From Prorocentrum cordatum (taxonomy: Eukaryota > Sar > Dinophyceae > Prorocentrales > Prorocentraceae), in assembly GCA_963575745.1 (NCBI GenBank), contig CAUYUJ010005039.1, positions 32,501 through 52,500 of the forward strand: DNA of 20,000 bases. Direction: 5' to 3'. The first letter of the stretch is position 1. Each line of letters begins with the position of its first letter. Position numbers and translations under genes: made by a program. Shown in pieces: positions 9,238 to 18,258 of this stretch. The notes under the pieces were generated by a model. The model was not told where the DNA came from. It ran no database searches and saw only the letters and a list, made by a program, of their open reading frames with translations.

Positions 9238-10560
9238 TCACCCTGGAACGGTTCCAGGGTGAAAATCCATTTGGGACCTCCGGACGCTGAGCGGGAGGGC
9301 CCAGCCACGAAAAACAAGCTCACCAATAAGAAATTTCATTTGGAAAATGCTCATTTTGGGGGCTCGGGTACACCCCCCCATCCCCGAGAGAGCCGTTTTG
9401 CGGCGGGGGGGGGTCCCAGATGGATTTCTATTCTGGAACGGTTGCGAGGTGAAAATCCATCTGGGACTGACCGACGCTGAGCGGGAGGGCCCAACCGCGA
9501 AAATCAAGCTCCTCAATCAGAAGTTTCATTTGCAAAATTGTTATTTTGGGGCTCCGGTACACTCCCCCCGTCCCCGAGAGAGCCGTTTTGCGGTGGGAGG
9601 GGGTTCCAGATGGATTTTCACCCTGGAACGGTTCGGGGGTGAAAATCATCTGAGACCTCCCGACGCTGAGCGAAGGGGCACAGCCGCGAAAAACAAGCTC
9701 CCCAATAAAACAAGTCATATGGAAAATTTCCATTTTGGGAGCTCGGGTACACTTTCTCCCCCCCCATCCCCGAGAGAGTCGTTTTGCGGTCGGGGGGGGT
9801 GCAGATGGATTTTCACCCTGGAACGGTTCCGGGGTGAAAATCCATTGGGACCTCCTGATGCTGAGCGGGAGGGCCCAGCCGTGAAAAACAAGTATCCCAA
9901 TAAGAAATTTCATTTGGAAAATTGCCATTTTGGGTGCTCGGGTACACCCCCCCCGCCCCCGAGAGAGCCGTTTTGCGTTTGGGGGGGGGTCCAGATGGAT
10001 TTTCACCTTGGAACGGTTCCGGGGTGAAAATGCATCTGGGACCTCCCGACGCTGAGCGGGGGGTCCCAGCCACGAAAAACAAGCTCCCCAATGAGAAATG
10101 TCATATGGAAAGTTGCCATTTTGCGGGCTCGGGTACACCCCCCCTCTCCCATCCCCGGGAGAGTCGTTATGCGCTGGGAGAGGGTTCCAGATGGATTTTC
10201 ACCCTGGAACGGTTCCGGGGTGAAAATCCATTTGGGACCTCCTGATGCTGAGCGGGAGGGCCCAGCCGTGAAAAACAAGCATCCCAATAAGAAATTTCAT
10301 TTGGCAAATTGTCATTTTGGGGGCTCGGGTCCACTTCCCCCGTCCCCGACAGCGCCGTTCTGCGTTGGAAGAGGGTTCCAGATGGATTTTCACCCTGGAA
10401 CGGTTCCGGGGTGAACATCCATTTGGGACCTCCCGAGGCTGAGCGGGAGGGCCCAGCCGCGAAAACAAACTCCCCCAAAAGAAATTTCATGTGGAAAATT
10501 GCCATTTAGGGGGCTCAGGTACACTTCCTTTCCCTCATCCCCGAGAGGCACCCACAAGGC
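9238..10560. repeat. Satellite family C, right block (~192-bp unit)
   Basis: Seven units, timed by GGAACGGTTCC or variants at 9245, 9435, 9625, 9820, 10010, 10205 and 10397 (190-195 bp apart), in the same orientation as 6098-6770. Every unit keeps the palindrome around GGAACGGTTCC and the GCTGAGCGGGAGGGCCCAGCC word. G and C homopolymer runs differ in length between units. The final unit decays at 10540-10620 into sequence that still holds TTTTCACCCCGGAACCGTTCC. Confidence 0.93.
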
Positions 10561-10659
10561 TCCTGAGAGCGACCAGATGGAAAATCACCTGGTTCAGATT
10601 CCAATTTTCACCCCGGAACCGTTCCAGGGCGATTCTGGAACCTGAAACGAGTCGATGTC

Positions 10660-11235
10660 AGGGCGTGGAGTTGCACGGGGATCCAGTAGAGATTTCGTGG
10701 TTCCCTGGGGGGGCTGCATGTTGGATCCCGCGGCGTGGAGTTACACGGGGATCCGGTTGGGACCTCGCGGCTCCCTTGAGGGCTGCGAAGTGCGCAATAG
10801 TGGCCATTTTCGTGGGCTCCTGGGAGGTCCCGCGCCGTGGAGTTGTACGGGGATCCAGTTGGGATCTTGCGGCTCCCTTGGGGGCTGCGAAGTGCGCAGC
10901 TGTCGCCACTTTCGTGGGCTCCTGGGAGGTCCAGCGGAGTGGGGGGCCAAGCGGACCCAGACGAGACTTCGCGGCTCCCTGGGGCTGGCACCTGCGAGGC
11001 AGGGCGGACCGGGGTGTCACGCGCACCTCGCCGAGGCCTCGTTGCTCCCTCGGGGGGCTGGCAACTGCGCGGCAGCCGCCATCTTCGTGGGCTCCTGGCA
11101 AGCGGGGCGGAGTGGATTGCCACGCACACCTCGTCGAGACCTCGCGGCTCCCTCGGGGGCGGGGCAGTAATTACGCAATTGTCGCCACTTCCACAGGCTC
11201 CTGGGAGGTTCAGCGGAGTGGAGGTGTACGTGCGC
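10660..11235. repeat. Repeat family B, right array (~102-bp unit)
   Basis: About five to six degenerate units with the landmarks GGGGATCCAGTTGGGA, TCGCGGCTCCCTNGGGG, CTGCGAAGTGCGCA and TCGTGGGCTCCTGGGAGG. Matching words at 10749, 10851 and 10953 are 102 bp apart. The later units diverge strongly. Same orientation as the block at 5925-6097. Confidence 0.9.
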
Positions 11236-11485
11236 AGAGCCATGTGTTACTTCCGTACTCCCGCAGCCATGCCCCTCTGATTTCGCTTCTGGGTGCTCAT
11301 GCGCACTGCGGGTCCTTCAATATGTTCGTTTGTATGTAGTGAGCGGTCTTGGCTATAGTCGCCATATCATTGAAAATGGTTGGGTACGTCACCGGGTAAT
11401 CATTGTTCGCGGCGTGAGGTTGCAGGACGAGATGGGATCGAGGAACCACGTGTGACACCCTCTCGAGCTCGATGGCAGTCAGTGG
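11236..11485. other. Interval without recognised features
   Basis: Single-copy sequence of mixed composition. No tandem repeat, RNA gene or convincing frame. Confidence 0.4.
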
Positions 11486-11557
11486 CAGTCAGTCAGTCAG
11501 TCAGTCAGTCAGTCAGTCAGTCAGTCAGTCAGTCAGTCAGTCAGTCAGTCAGTCAGT
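11486..11557. repeat. (CAGT)18 microsatellite
   Basis: Seventy-two bases of uninterrupted CAGT, preceded by a short imperfect lead (GGCAGTCAGT). Such perfection suggests a young or actively expanding tract. It reads as Ser-Gln-Ser-Val in every frame of its strand, so the open frame here is meaningless. Confidence 0.97.
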
Positions 11558-11689
11558 GGTGCCGCGCCGCACGGCGCATCGGCTAAACAGCACAGGGAAC
11601 CCCACCAGCCCATCCAGAAACGATGCCCAGAGGAATTGCCTCGATCAGGGAAGTGGGCAGCACACAGAGGAAGGGTCCCCCAGTGGAGG

Positions 11690-12172
11690 CCTCTTGGAGC
11701 GTCTTGGGGGCCTCTTGGCGGTCCCGGACGCCTCTTAGAGCGTCTTGGGTGCCTCGCAGAGCTTCTTGGGGCCTCTTGGGGGTCTCTTGGGAGCCTCTTG
11801 GAGGCCTCTTCGACGCCCGTTGGGGCCTCCTGGGGCCTCCTGGGCGCCTCTTGGGGCCCTCTTGAAGCGCTCTTGGGAGCCTTGGGGGCGCTCTTGGAGC
11901 CCTCTTGGGCCATCTTGGAGCCATCTTGAGGCTTCGGATGGCCATCGGGAGTGAAAAGGCGAGAAAACTCAAGACGCTGATTTTCGCAAGGTTTTGGAAG
12001 GATTTTGGCCTCTTCGGGGCCTCCTGGGGGAGCTCTTTGGCCACTTGGAGCCGTCTTGGAGCGGTCTTGGGGCCTCTTGGAGCATCGTGGGAGCCATCTT
12101 GAGGCATCTTGGGGTATCTTGAGCCATCTTGGAGGTCATCTTGGGCTCTACCAGGCGCTCTTGGAGTCATCT
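11690..12172. repeat. Repeat family F, GCCTCTTGGGGG minisatellite, block 1
   Basis: Degenerate ~12-bp units GCCTCTTGGGGG/GCC(A)TCTTGGAG. A less repetitive core at about 11930-12000 includes CTGATTTTCGCAAGG. The same unit recurs at 12250-12430 and, reverse complemented, at 19312-19950. The period of 12 keeps frames open (Gly-Ala-Ser-Trp-like or Ala-Pro-Arg-like). Confidence 0.88.
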
Positions 12173-12176
12173 TAAT

Positions 12177-12252
12177 CAGTGCCCCCCCGGGAGGCCAAAA
12201 TGTGGCCAACACCTTCGCGTAAATTCAATTTTTTTGGCATTCTCGCCGAGGC
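12177..12252. repeat. Spacer module between family F blocks, copy 1
   Basis: Starts GTGCCCCCCCGGGAGGC, then ATGTGGCCAACAC and ends TTTTGGCATTCTCGCCGA. A second degenerate copy at 12470-12541 has TTGCCCCCCCAAGGGGC, ATGGGGCCAGCAC and GATTTTGGCTTCCTCGCCGA in the same order. Confidence 0.65.
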
Positions 12253-12430
12253 CTCTTGGAGCGTCTTGGGTGCCTCTGGGGAGCCTCTTGGGGGCCTCTT
12301 GGGGGTCTCTTGGGAGCCTCTTGGGGGCATCCTGGGGGCCTCTTGGGGGCCTCCTGGGGCCTCCTGGCCATCTCTTGGGGCCCTCTTGGGGCATCCTTGG
12401 GAGCCTTGGGAGCGCTTGTGGGGCCATCCC
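12250..12430. repeat. Repeat family F, block 2
   Basis: Fifteen or so ~12-bp units GCCTCTTGGGGG, more regular than block 1, ending at CTTGGGAGCGCTTGTGGGG. Confidence 0.88.
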
Positions 12431-12469
12431 GGAGGAGATCGATCAAAGAAGAGGGGTTCCTGAATAAGC

Positions 12470-12541
12470 CTTGCCCCCCCAAGGGGCTCACATGGGGCCA
12501 GCACTATAGTCAAACCACTGATTTTGGCTTCCTCGCCGATG
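12470..12541. repeat. Spacer module, copy 2
   Basis: Degenerate copy of the module at 12177-12252, about 290 bp downstream, again at the edge of a family F block. After it, 12542-12747 is GC-rich single-copy sequence with a run of G at 12600-12610 and no supported gene. Confidence 0.65.
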
Positions 12542-12747
12542 CTGTTTTGGGCGCCCTGACCGCTCGCGGGGCGCCCCGTCCAGGTCCAGGGGAGGGGGCA
12601 GGGGGGGGGGTCAAGACTCCCCCCCCGCCCGCAAGCCGTCTCGCTCACTCCCACCTGCTCTCCCAATACATACGCAGCACCCGAGCCTGGCCCGAGCCGC
12701 AGTATATTCAGCAGTCGTCTTTGGATGGGCAGCTACTGGGGGCGAAT

Positions 12748-13069
12748 CCGCCGCCGCCGCCTCCGCCGCCGCCGCTGCCCGCCGCCGCCGCCGCCGCCGC
12801 GCCGCCACCCGCCGCCGCCGCCGCCGCCCGCCGCCGCCACCGCGCCGCCCGCCGCCGCCCGCCGCCGCCGCCGCCGCCGCTGCAATCGCCGCCGCCGCCG
12901 CTGCCGCCGCAGCCGTGCCGCCGCAGCCGCTGGCCGCCACCGCTGCCGCCGCCGCCGCCGCCACCGCCGCCACCGCCGCCGCCGCCGCCCCCGCCGCCGC
13001 CGCCACCGCCGCCGCCACCGCCGCAGCCGCCGCAGCTGGTGCCCCCGCCGCAGCCGCCGCCGCCGCCAA
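12748..13069. repeat. (CCG)n trinucleotide tract
   Basis: About 320 bp of CCG with CCA, CTG and CAG interruptions. It translates to Pro, Ala or Arg runs on one strand and Gly, Ala or Arg runs on the other. I do not call it coding. Confidence 0.95.
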
Positions 13070-13240
13070 GTGTATGCTGCAGTGTTCTGTGACAGGGATG
13101 GTAAGGGGGAGGCCGCATCGGGTTCGCTGCGCATGCTCCGAATTTGGAGGCAGAGGGTGTTTTGTATTGTTTTCTACAAGGGATGGTGGGGGGGGGCCTC
13201 ATTGGCTCGGGTTGGCTCCCAGTCGCCTGGGAGAGGGGGT
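13070..13240. repeat. Two degenerate ~80-bp tandem copies
   Basis: ACAGGGATGGTAAGGGGGAGGCC followed by CATCGGGTT (about 13092-13122) is echoed by ACAAGGGATGGTGGGG and CCTCATTGGCTCGGGTTGG (about 13176-13215). Similarity is partial. Confidence 0.5.
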
Positions 13241-13264
13241 GTGTATCAATAGGGGGGAGTGAAA

Positions 13265-13296
13265 AACCCCCTTCCCGAAGGGGAAGAAAGGGGGTT
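13265..13296. repeat. Short hairpin
   Basis: AACCCCCTTCCC and GGGAAG..GGGGGTT pair around a GAAG loop with a small bulge. No surrounding gene gives it a role. Confidence 0.55.
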
Positions 13297-14037
13297 GGAA
13301 GAGGAGCCGTCCTAAACCACCTGCGCCAAGAGGGCTGGTGGGATTATGGTAGTTTTGGTACGCGCACGCTCAAACTGTGCATGTCTGAGCAGTGCTTCTC
13401 CACTGGGCTCTACTTTAGCCTGGCCCGAGCTCAGCGAGTATAGATTTGCCAGAGGCTGCGTATGCTTGTAACGCGTGCCCGTAAATCACCCGTATCCATG
13501 TCAGGTTGTGGCGGCTTTTTGGTTCGTCGTCTTTTCATAACGTGCTGATCAAGCCTCCTGGAAGCGAAGCGTGCATGACGAATGGCTGGGCCAGGCATGC
13601 TACCAATGTCCCCCCAGAGTCAAATTCCTTGAAATCATTCATTTGGACGCTTGGGAAGAATGCTGGCAACAATTTTTTTCAGATGCGTAAAATCTGGCCG
13701 TGGGGACCCCAGGGCCTTTTTCCCCCAAGGGGCCGCAAGACCACACTACCTTCCCCTTCCCCCTGGGGCCTCCCCAGGGCCTCCCCGGCGCCTCCCTCAA
13801 AAGATGCCCCAAAGAGGCTCCAATAGAGTCCAAGACGAGCTAACCAAGATGGCTTCTGGAACGCCCTAGTTGCCTTCCAGATATCTCCATGACGGCCTTT
13901 GACGGCCTCAAGACGCCCCCAAAAACCTTCAGTATAACCAAGAATTGTTTCTCCTGAATTTGTCCCTACCTAGGCTCTGCATAGAAGGGTTCTTACTCTG
14001 TAGCTTAAAGGGGCCGGGCAGTACAACCCGCCCCGGG
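13297..14037. other. Interval without recognised features
   Basis: Mostly single-copy. A plus-strand frame at 13506-13826 spans about 106 codons, but I see no domain or splice signals and its second half is low in complexity (Pro/Ser/Arg). I do not call a gene or RNA here. Confidence 0.4.
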
Positions 14038-14083
14038 CGGTTCCCCCAGTCCCCTGGGAGCGGTTCCCCCAGTCCCCTGGGAG
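14038..14083. repeat. 23-bp tandem duplication
   Basis: A 23-bp unit starting CGGTTCCCCCAGTCCCCTGG occurs twice in tandem (14038-14060 and 14061-14083). Each copy contains the small palindrome CCCAG-TCC-CCTGGG. Confidence 0.9.
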
Positions 14084-14093
14084 TTTTAGCTGG

Positions 14094-14555
14094 AACTTTA
14101 GCTTTAGCTTTAGCTTTGACTTTAGCTTTAGCTTTAGCTTAGCTTGAGCTTAGCTTTAGCCTAGCTTCAGCTTAGCTTCAGCTTAGCCTTAGCTTAGCCT
14201 TAGCTTAGCTTTAGCTTAGCTTCAGCTTAGATTGAGCTTAACTTTAGCTTAGCTTCACCTTAGCTTTAGCTTAACTTTAGTTTAGCTTCACCTTAGCTTT
14301 AGCTTAGCTTCAGCTTAGCTTCAGCTTAGCTTTAGCTTAGCTTTAGCTTAGCTTTAGCTTTAGCTTTAGCTCAGTTTTAGCTTAGCTGCAGTTTAGCTTT
14401 AGCTTAACGTTAGCTTAGCTTTAGCTTCAGCTTAGCTTTAACTTAGCTTTAACATAGCTTTAGTTTTAAATTTAGCTTAGTGTTAGCTCAGCTGCAGGTT
14501 AGCTTTAGCTAATTTAGCTTAGCTTCAGCTTAGCTTTAGCCTAGCTTTACTGTTA
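14094..14555. repeat. TTAGCTT satellite
   Basis: Degenerate hexamer-to-undecamer units (TTTAGC, TTAGCTTTAGC, TTAGCTTCAGC), about 460 bp. The first part is a cleaner TTTAGC run. It is not the TTTAGGG telomere repeat. Confidence 0.93.
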
Positions 14556-14790
14556 CTACTGATGCTGCTTTCCTAGGGGCTCCAACCCCCAGGTAGGGTC
14601 GCACTGGGATACTATATCTATATAATATTGTGCGCACCGCCCCCGCTCTTGGCCCCCTCGACAGTGAGGAGGCTCTCGGGAGGCATCACTACAATATACG
14701 GCGTGCTGCCCAGTCCCTTGTAGAGCACTCTCGAGCGCCCTTCTAGGTCTGTTCGGTGGGACCCGTCTGGACTCCTCAAGGTACGAGTGA
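14556..14790. other. Interval without recognised features
   Basis: Single-copy sequence between the TTAGCTT satellite and a (TA)n tract. The minus-strand frame over 14556-15098 crosses the TA tract as Tyr-Ile repeats and I do not consider it coding. Confidence 0.4.
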
Positions 14791-14897
14791 TATATATATA
14801 TATATATATATATATAGAGGAGTAGGGCCCGGGGGCGGCCCGGGGCGGGGCGCTGCCTGTAATCTCCATGGGGGGTGCAGGGCGCCCCCGGGAGTGT
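14791..14897. repeat. (TA)n tract plus dispersed GC-rich module, copy 1
   Basis: A perfect (TA)n run at 14791-14816 is followed by a ~79-bp GC-rich module (14819-14897): GGAGTAGGGCCCGGGGGCGG, then CGCTGCCTGTAATCTCCATG, GGGGGGTGCAGGGCGCCCCC and GGGAG. The same run-plus-module arrangement recurs at 19180-19311 in the same orientation, 4.4 kb away. On the minus strand the module would lie 5' of a (TA)n tail. Confidence 0.88.
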
Positions 14898-15149
14898 CTG
14901 TTTAGGTTGTTGTTCCGCTCTCTTGTTGTTGGTTTTTCCTCTTGCGAGGGACCTGCCAGCCGCCTCCTTCCGGCATTCGTCAGCCGTGGGCTCGATCGGC
15001 GGTTGTTCCCCATATCGTAACATGGGGTACTGGTAATTATTCAGACTCCCCCGGGCTTTTCCGCACCTCGCGCCCTCCTTGTCCTCCCTCAGACTCACTC
15101 ACTCATATTCAAACCCGGTCGTGCTGAGACGTACCGGCGAGCAGACTGC
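14898..15149. other. Interval without recognised features
   Basis: Single-copy sequence between the TA-linked module and repeat family G. Nothing recognisable. Confidence 0.4.
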
Positions 15150-15835
15150 GAATCTCTCAGGCGGGGTGCCTCTTTCAGCACTCCCGAGGGGAAGCCGCCA
15201 GGGGCTGGGACACTCGACTGTTCGCGCCCAGACTGGGGCTGCCTCATGGTTGGTTTGCCTGTTTGGGTGCCCAGCATTCTTCGCTCTCGGGGCAGACTGT
15301 GAGGATGTCTCAGGCGAGGCGTTGGTTTCAGCACCCCCAAGGGGGGAGCCGCCAGCGAGTTTCCACGAGCCCGTGCGCGCCTAGATGCCCAGGAAGTCAG
15401 AGGCGGTTTGCTTGTTTGGGTGCCCAACGCCCTTTGCTGTCAGCACTCGGCAGGCTAGAGGTTGTGAGGGTGTCTCGAGCGAGGCTCTTGCGTCAGCACT
15501 CCCACGGGGAGGGGCCGCCGGGGTGGTTTCGCGGGCCCGCTCGCGCTCAGAGTGTGGGGAGGTCTCGAGCGGTTTGCGCGCTTGGGTGCCCAAGTTCCTG
15601 TGCTCTCGGAGCAGATTGTGAGGACGTCTCAGGCGAGGCGCTGGTTTTAGCACCCCCAAGGGGGAGCCGCCAGAGGGTATTTCACTCCCCCATTCGCGGC
15701 CAGACTTTGGGGATGTCTCAGTTTGTTTGCCTGTTTGGTGGCCAAGGCCTCTTTCGTTCGAGAGCCTCATGGCCAGCGCGATCAGGCAATCGTTTCATGT
15801 GGGCACCTCAAGGAGGAGCCGCCACAGAGGGGGGC
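15150..15835. repeat. Repeat family G, ~155-bp unit, about 4.5 copies
   Basis: Landmarks per unit are GTTTGCCTGTTTGGGTGCCC, TCTCGGNGCAGACTGTGAGG, TGTCTCAGGCGAGGCG, TCAGCACCCCCAAGGGG and GAGCCGCCAG. The last word occurs near 15193, 15346, 15513, 15664 and 15816, so units are about 152-167 bp. Reading frames are not conserved from unit to unit, so I take it as non-coding. Confidence 0.88.
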
Positions 15836-15960
15836 ACTTGCCAGGGAGGGGGAGGGAGGAGGGAGCACGGAGGAGGAGGGAGGAGGAGGAAGATGAGGAA
15901 GTATGAGGACGCATGTGAAGGGGCAAGGACGGCCGCCAGAGAGGAGGGTGAGGACTGACG
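15836..15960. repeat. Purine-rich GAGG tract
   Basis: Imperfect GGAGGAGGGAG sequence with strong strand asymmetry in purines. Low complexity, no further assignment. Confidence 0.75.
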
Positions 15961-16045
15961 GCTCAGGATGGAGGAGGACGCAGAAGGGGAAGGAAGGAGG
16001 TGTCTCTTTGTTGTTTTCTCTCCTCTGTCTTCCTGCCTGCTCCCT

Positions 16046-16310
16046 CTCAGGTCACTCACACTCAGACTCACTCACACTCATACTCGCACTCAGACCCTCT
16101 CACACTGAATCCCAGTCAAACGGTGACCACTCACGCTCAGATACACTCACACGAAGCGTCGCCATTCTCAGACTCATTCACATCGACCAACTCACACTAA
16201 GACTCACTCACACTCAGATTCGCTCGCACTCAGACTCACCCGCACGCACTCAGACTCTCATATTCAGCCCGCTCATACCCAGACTCCTCTCACCCAGACA
16301 CTCGCAGCGG
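16046..16310. repeat. ACTCAC/ACTCAG hexanucleotide repeat
   Basis: Imperfect hexamers ACTCAC and ACTCAG, often as CACTCAGACTCACTCACACT, decaying through 16250-16310. Confidence 0.88.
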
Positions 16311-16642
16311 AAAGTGCCAGGAGTCGAGATGCACACATGGGGAGTTCCGTGCTGAGTAACTGCCGCACGTGTTTCCCCGAACAGCGTGCCGGTTTTTTTA
16401 TCCGTGGCCGTTCTGCCTCAAGCCATTTGGGCTGACCTTGATCTCCGACGTTCCCCTGACCGCACTGATCCTCCAGCCCAAGAGTACAGACGGGGCCCTG
16501 AATAAGGAACCCTTTTCGTTGGAGAGGGGCTCGGCGTTCCTTGATTGTTCCGCAGCTTGTCTTCAATTTTCCCGAGGTTTTGCATGGGAAATCGCAGCTC
16601 AACGTATGGGAGAAAGGGGCCCCGTTCCTTATTTAAGGTTCC
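16311..16642. other. Interval upstream of the sulfotransferase locus
   Basis: Single-copy sequence without a supported gene. GGGGCCCTGAATAAGGAACC (16492-16511) and GGGGCCCCGTTCCTTATTTAAGGTTCC (16617-16643) are partly complementary through GGTTCCTTAT/ATAAGGAACC. Possible regulatory DNA for the downstream gene, but dinoflagellate promoters are too poorly defined to call one. Confidence 0.35.
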
Positions 16643-16838
16643 TTATGACGAACGGACAACACGCACCCATACCCATAGGGGGGTCGTTGGGAGGAGGACT
16701 GGCTATGGGTTATGGGTGCGGGTTGTCGGACCCTGGGGAACGCTCCCGCTCGAGCGGGGACCCCCATCCGACAACGCGCACCCATGGCCCTCTCCGATCC
16801 CCCTATGGGTATGGGTGTGTGTTCTTGGTTCATCATCC
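16643..16838. repeat. Foldback of four alternating motif copies
   Basis: A ~27-bp motif with consensus GACAACRCGCACCCATACCC followed by ATAGGGGG occurs four times with alternating orientation: plus at about 16655-16682, minus at 16702-16730, plus at 16767-16790, minus at 16796-16826. The outer pair extends to a ~44-bp imperfect inverted repeat (16643-16686 with 16795-16838). The inner pair matches at 18 of 19 bases (16712-16730 with 16767-16785). A perfect 14-bp palindrome, CCCGCTCGAGCGGG, lies at the centre (16745-16758). The structure ends beside the acceptor at 16841. Confidence 0.8.
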
Positions 16839-16842
16839 TTAG
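16821..16842 (+). promoter_or_regulatory. Predicted spliced-leader trans-splice acceptor
   Basis: GTTCTTGGTTCATCATCCTTAG is pyrimidine-rich and ends in AG at 16841-16842, only 24 bases before the ATG at 16867. Dinoflagellate nuclear mRNAs receive a trans-spliced leader at such sites. The acceptor lies in the right arm of the foldback. Its use is inferred. Confidence 0.6.
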
Positions 16843-16866
16843 GCCAACGCCCCGACTGCACCAGCC

Positions 16867-18258
16867 ATGCGCCCGCTCGCGCTCCTCGGCGAGGTGCTCG
16901 CGCTCCGCCTGGGCGCGCGGGCGCTGACGCTGGGCCGGCGGGACGCCGGCCCGCGCGGGGCGGGGGCCGCCTCGGGGCCGCCGGGCGCCTGCCCGGCGGC
17001 TCTGGGGCTGCCGGACTGCCCGCGGCGCGGCGGCGCGGACCCTGACCCTGGTGGGCCCTGGAAACGACAGGCCGTCTTTTTGCCGGCTCTGTTTGGCCGT
17101 TTTTGTTCGCCGGCTCCGACGCCGTTTTTTTTTGCCGCTGCCGCCGCCGTTTTTGACCAGTCCCGGCTCCGGTTCCACTCCTGGAGCAGTTTTTTTGCAG
17201 TTTCCGGGCGCCGTTTTTTTGCCGTTTCCATTTTCAAGGGACATGCATTTGGGAAACGGTGAAAAAACGGCCCTGCCGTTTCTGGGGCCCACGAAGGCGC
17301 GGACTCCCCCAGTTGCCTCGACTACGACCTTCTGGCCGAGGACATGGGCGAGCTGGGCTTCGGCGGCGAGGGCTGCGCGGAGGCGGCGCAGAGTATGCGC
17401 GCTCGCGCGCGAGGCAACCCCCTGGCCAACAGGCCCGTCGACGGACAGGTGCCTCGCGCCAACGTGTCTCATTCAAAGCCAGTGGTCTGGGTCCACGTAC
17501 ACAAGTCCATGGGAACTTTCATCTATTCGATGGCACTCCTGAACCACGAGAACGTTGTCCGGCCGAGCTTCAACGGGAACTGGTGGCCGTTCGACACGCC
17601 CGATGCAGTATGGAGGGGAAAGGCGACGCATGCCGACTGCTCAAAGAGATCTGAGTATTTCGCTTGGTCGAATGTCACCTGGGCTCAAATTGAGCATGTA
17701 GTGGACGACTACAATCTATGCCACGAAGACTTTAATTACGGAACTCTTCTCCGAGATCCAAACGAACTAGCTATCTCCAAGGCGAGCATGGAAAAGTACA
17801 CACTAGAGGAGACGATTGCATCTTTGAATTGCCTCAAGGGGGTGGGGGAAGCTGGTCCTGATCTGACCCATGCTTGCGACCGTACAACTCCCTCTGGGAA
17901 AGCGACATTGTGGTGGTTTTTCGACAACTTCCTCGTCCGGACGCTCGGCGGTCATTCAGTTTGGTCGCTCCCTGCAGGGGGTGTTACCGAGGAGCATGCG
18001 CACAAGGCGATAGAGCGCTTGTCGAAGTTCGAGGTCGTGATGTTTGCGGCGGACTTCGAAGATAAGCGATATCTCGAGACCGCGATCGGTTGGCGCCCAG
18101 AGTTCTTCGATAAGGCATACAAGAGGCCTTCTACTCACGTGGCCGAGCTGACCGACAAACAGAAGGATCAAGCCAGGCTCGCCAACAGGTTCGACTACAT
18201 GGTTTACGACCACTTCAAGAGGATCCCAATGCGGAGGCGCGTGAAGAAGTTCCAATGA
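16867..18258 (+). CDS. Sulfotransferase-like protein (two exons, 381 residues)
   Basis: Predicted to move sulfate from PAPS to an acceptor, probably a glycan or protein in the secretory pathway; the acceptor cannot be told from sequence. My model joins 16867-17050 to 17297-18258, and removing 246 bases keeps frame. The 5'-phosphosulfate loop is HVHKSMGT (residues 128-135, Lys131), a variant of the usual HxPKTGGT. The 3'-phosphate motif is LLRDPNELAIS (212-222) with Arg214 and Ser222 at the usual spacing of eight. Family-like blocks follow: DNFLVRTLGG (271-280), a KAIERLSKFEVVMF segment, and a C-terminal NRFDYMVYDHFKR (358-370). Two N-glycosylation sequons (Asn117, Asn187) suit a lumenal protein. 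The N terminus is mildly hydrophobic and could be a weak signal anchor. Exon 1 is extremely GC-rich and less certain than exon 2; the shortest safe frame starts at the internal ATG 17344. The stop is TGA at 18256. Confidence 0.85.
17051..17296 (+). other. Intron with terminal inverted repeats (introner candidate)
   Basis: The proposed intron starts GTGGGCCCTGGAAACGACAG (left arm 17051-17075) and near its end has the complementary arm 17267-17292, ending TTTCTGGGGCCCAC. The arms match over ~25 bp with two mismatches and one gap. It ends ACGAAG, giving GT-AG boundaries and a length of 82 codons, so frame is kept; without splicing exon 1's frame stops at TGA 17260-17262. The inside has five GCCGT-plus-T-run words. 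The word GGCGCGGAC occurs on both sides (17032-17040 and 17296-17304), a possible remnant of a target duplication. An alternative GC-AG intron at 17033-17296 would also keep frame and drop six residues. Confidence 0.7.

Noticed and set aside
6111-10510. GCCATTTTGG in satellite C units as a relict spliced leader
   Set aside because: Only ten bases agree, CCGTA is absent upstream and extra Gs separate it from a weak CTC; chance is enough.
14094-14555. TTTAGC run as an internal telomere tract
   Set aside because: The unit is TTAGCTT/TTTAGC, not TTTAGGG or TTAGGG.
17221-17240. CCGTTTCCATTTTCAAG inside the intron as a damaged leader
   Set aside because: Needs two substitutions and a four-base deletion; it fits better with the intron's own repeated GCCGT-plus-T words.
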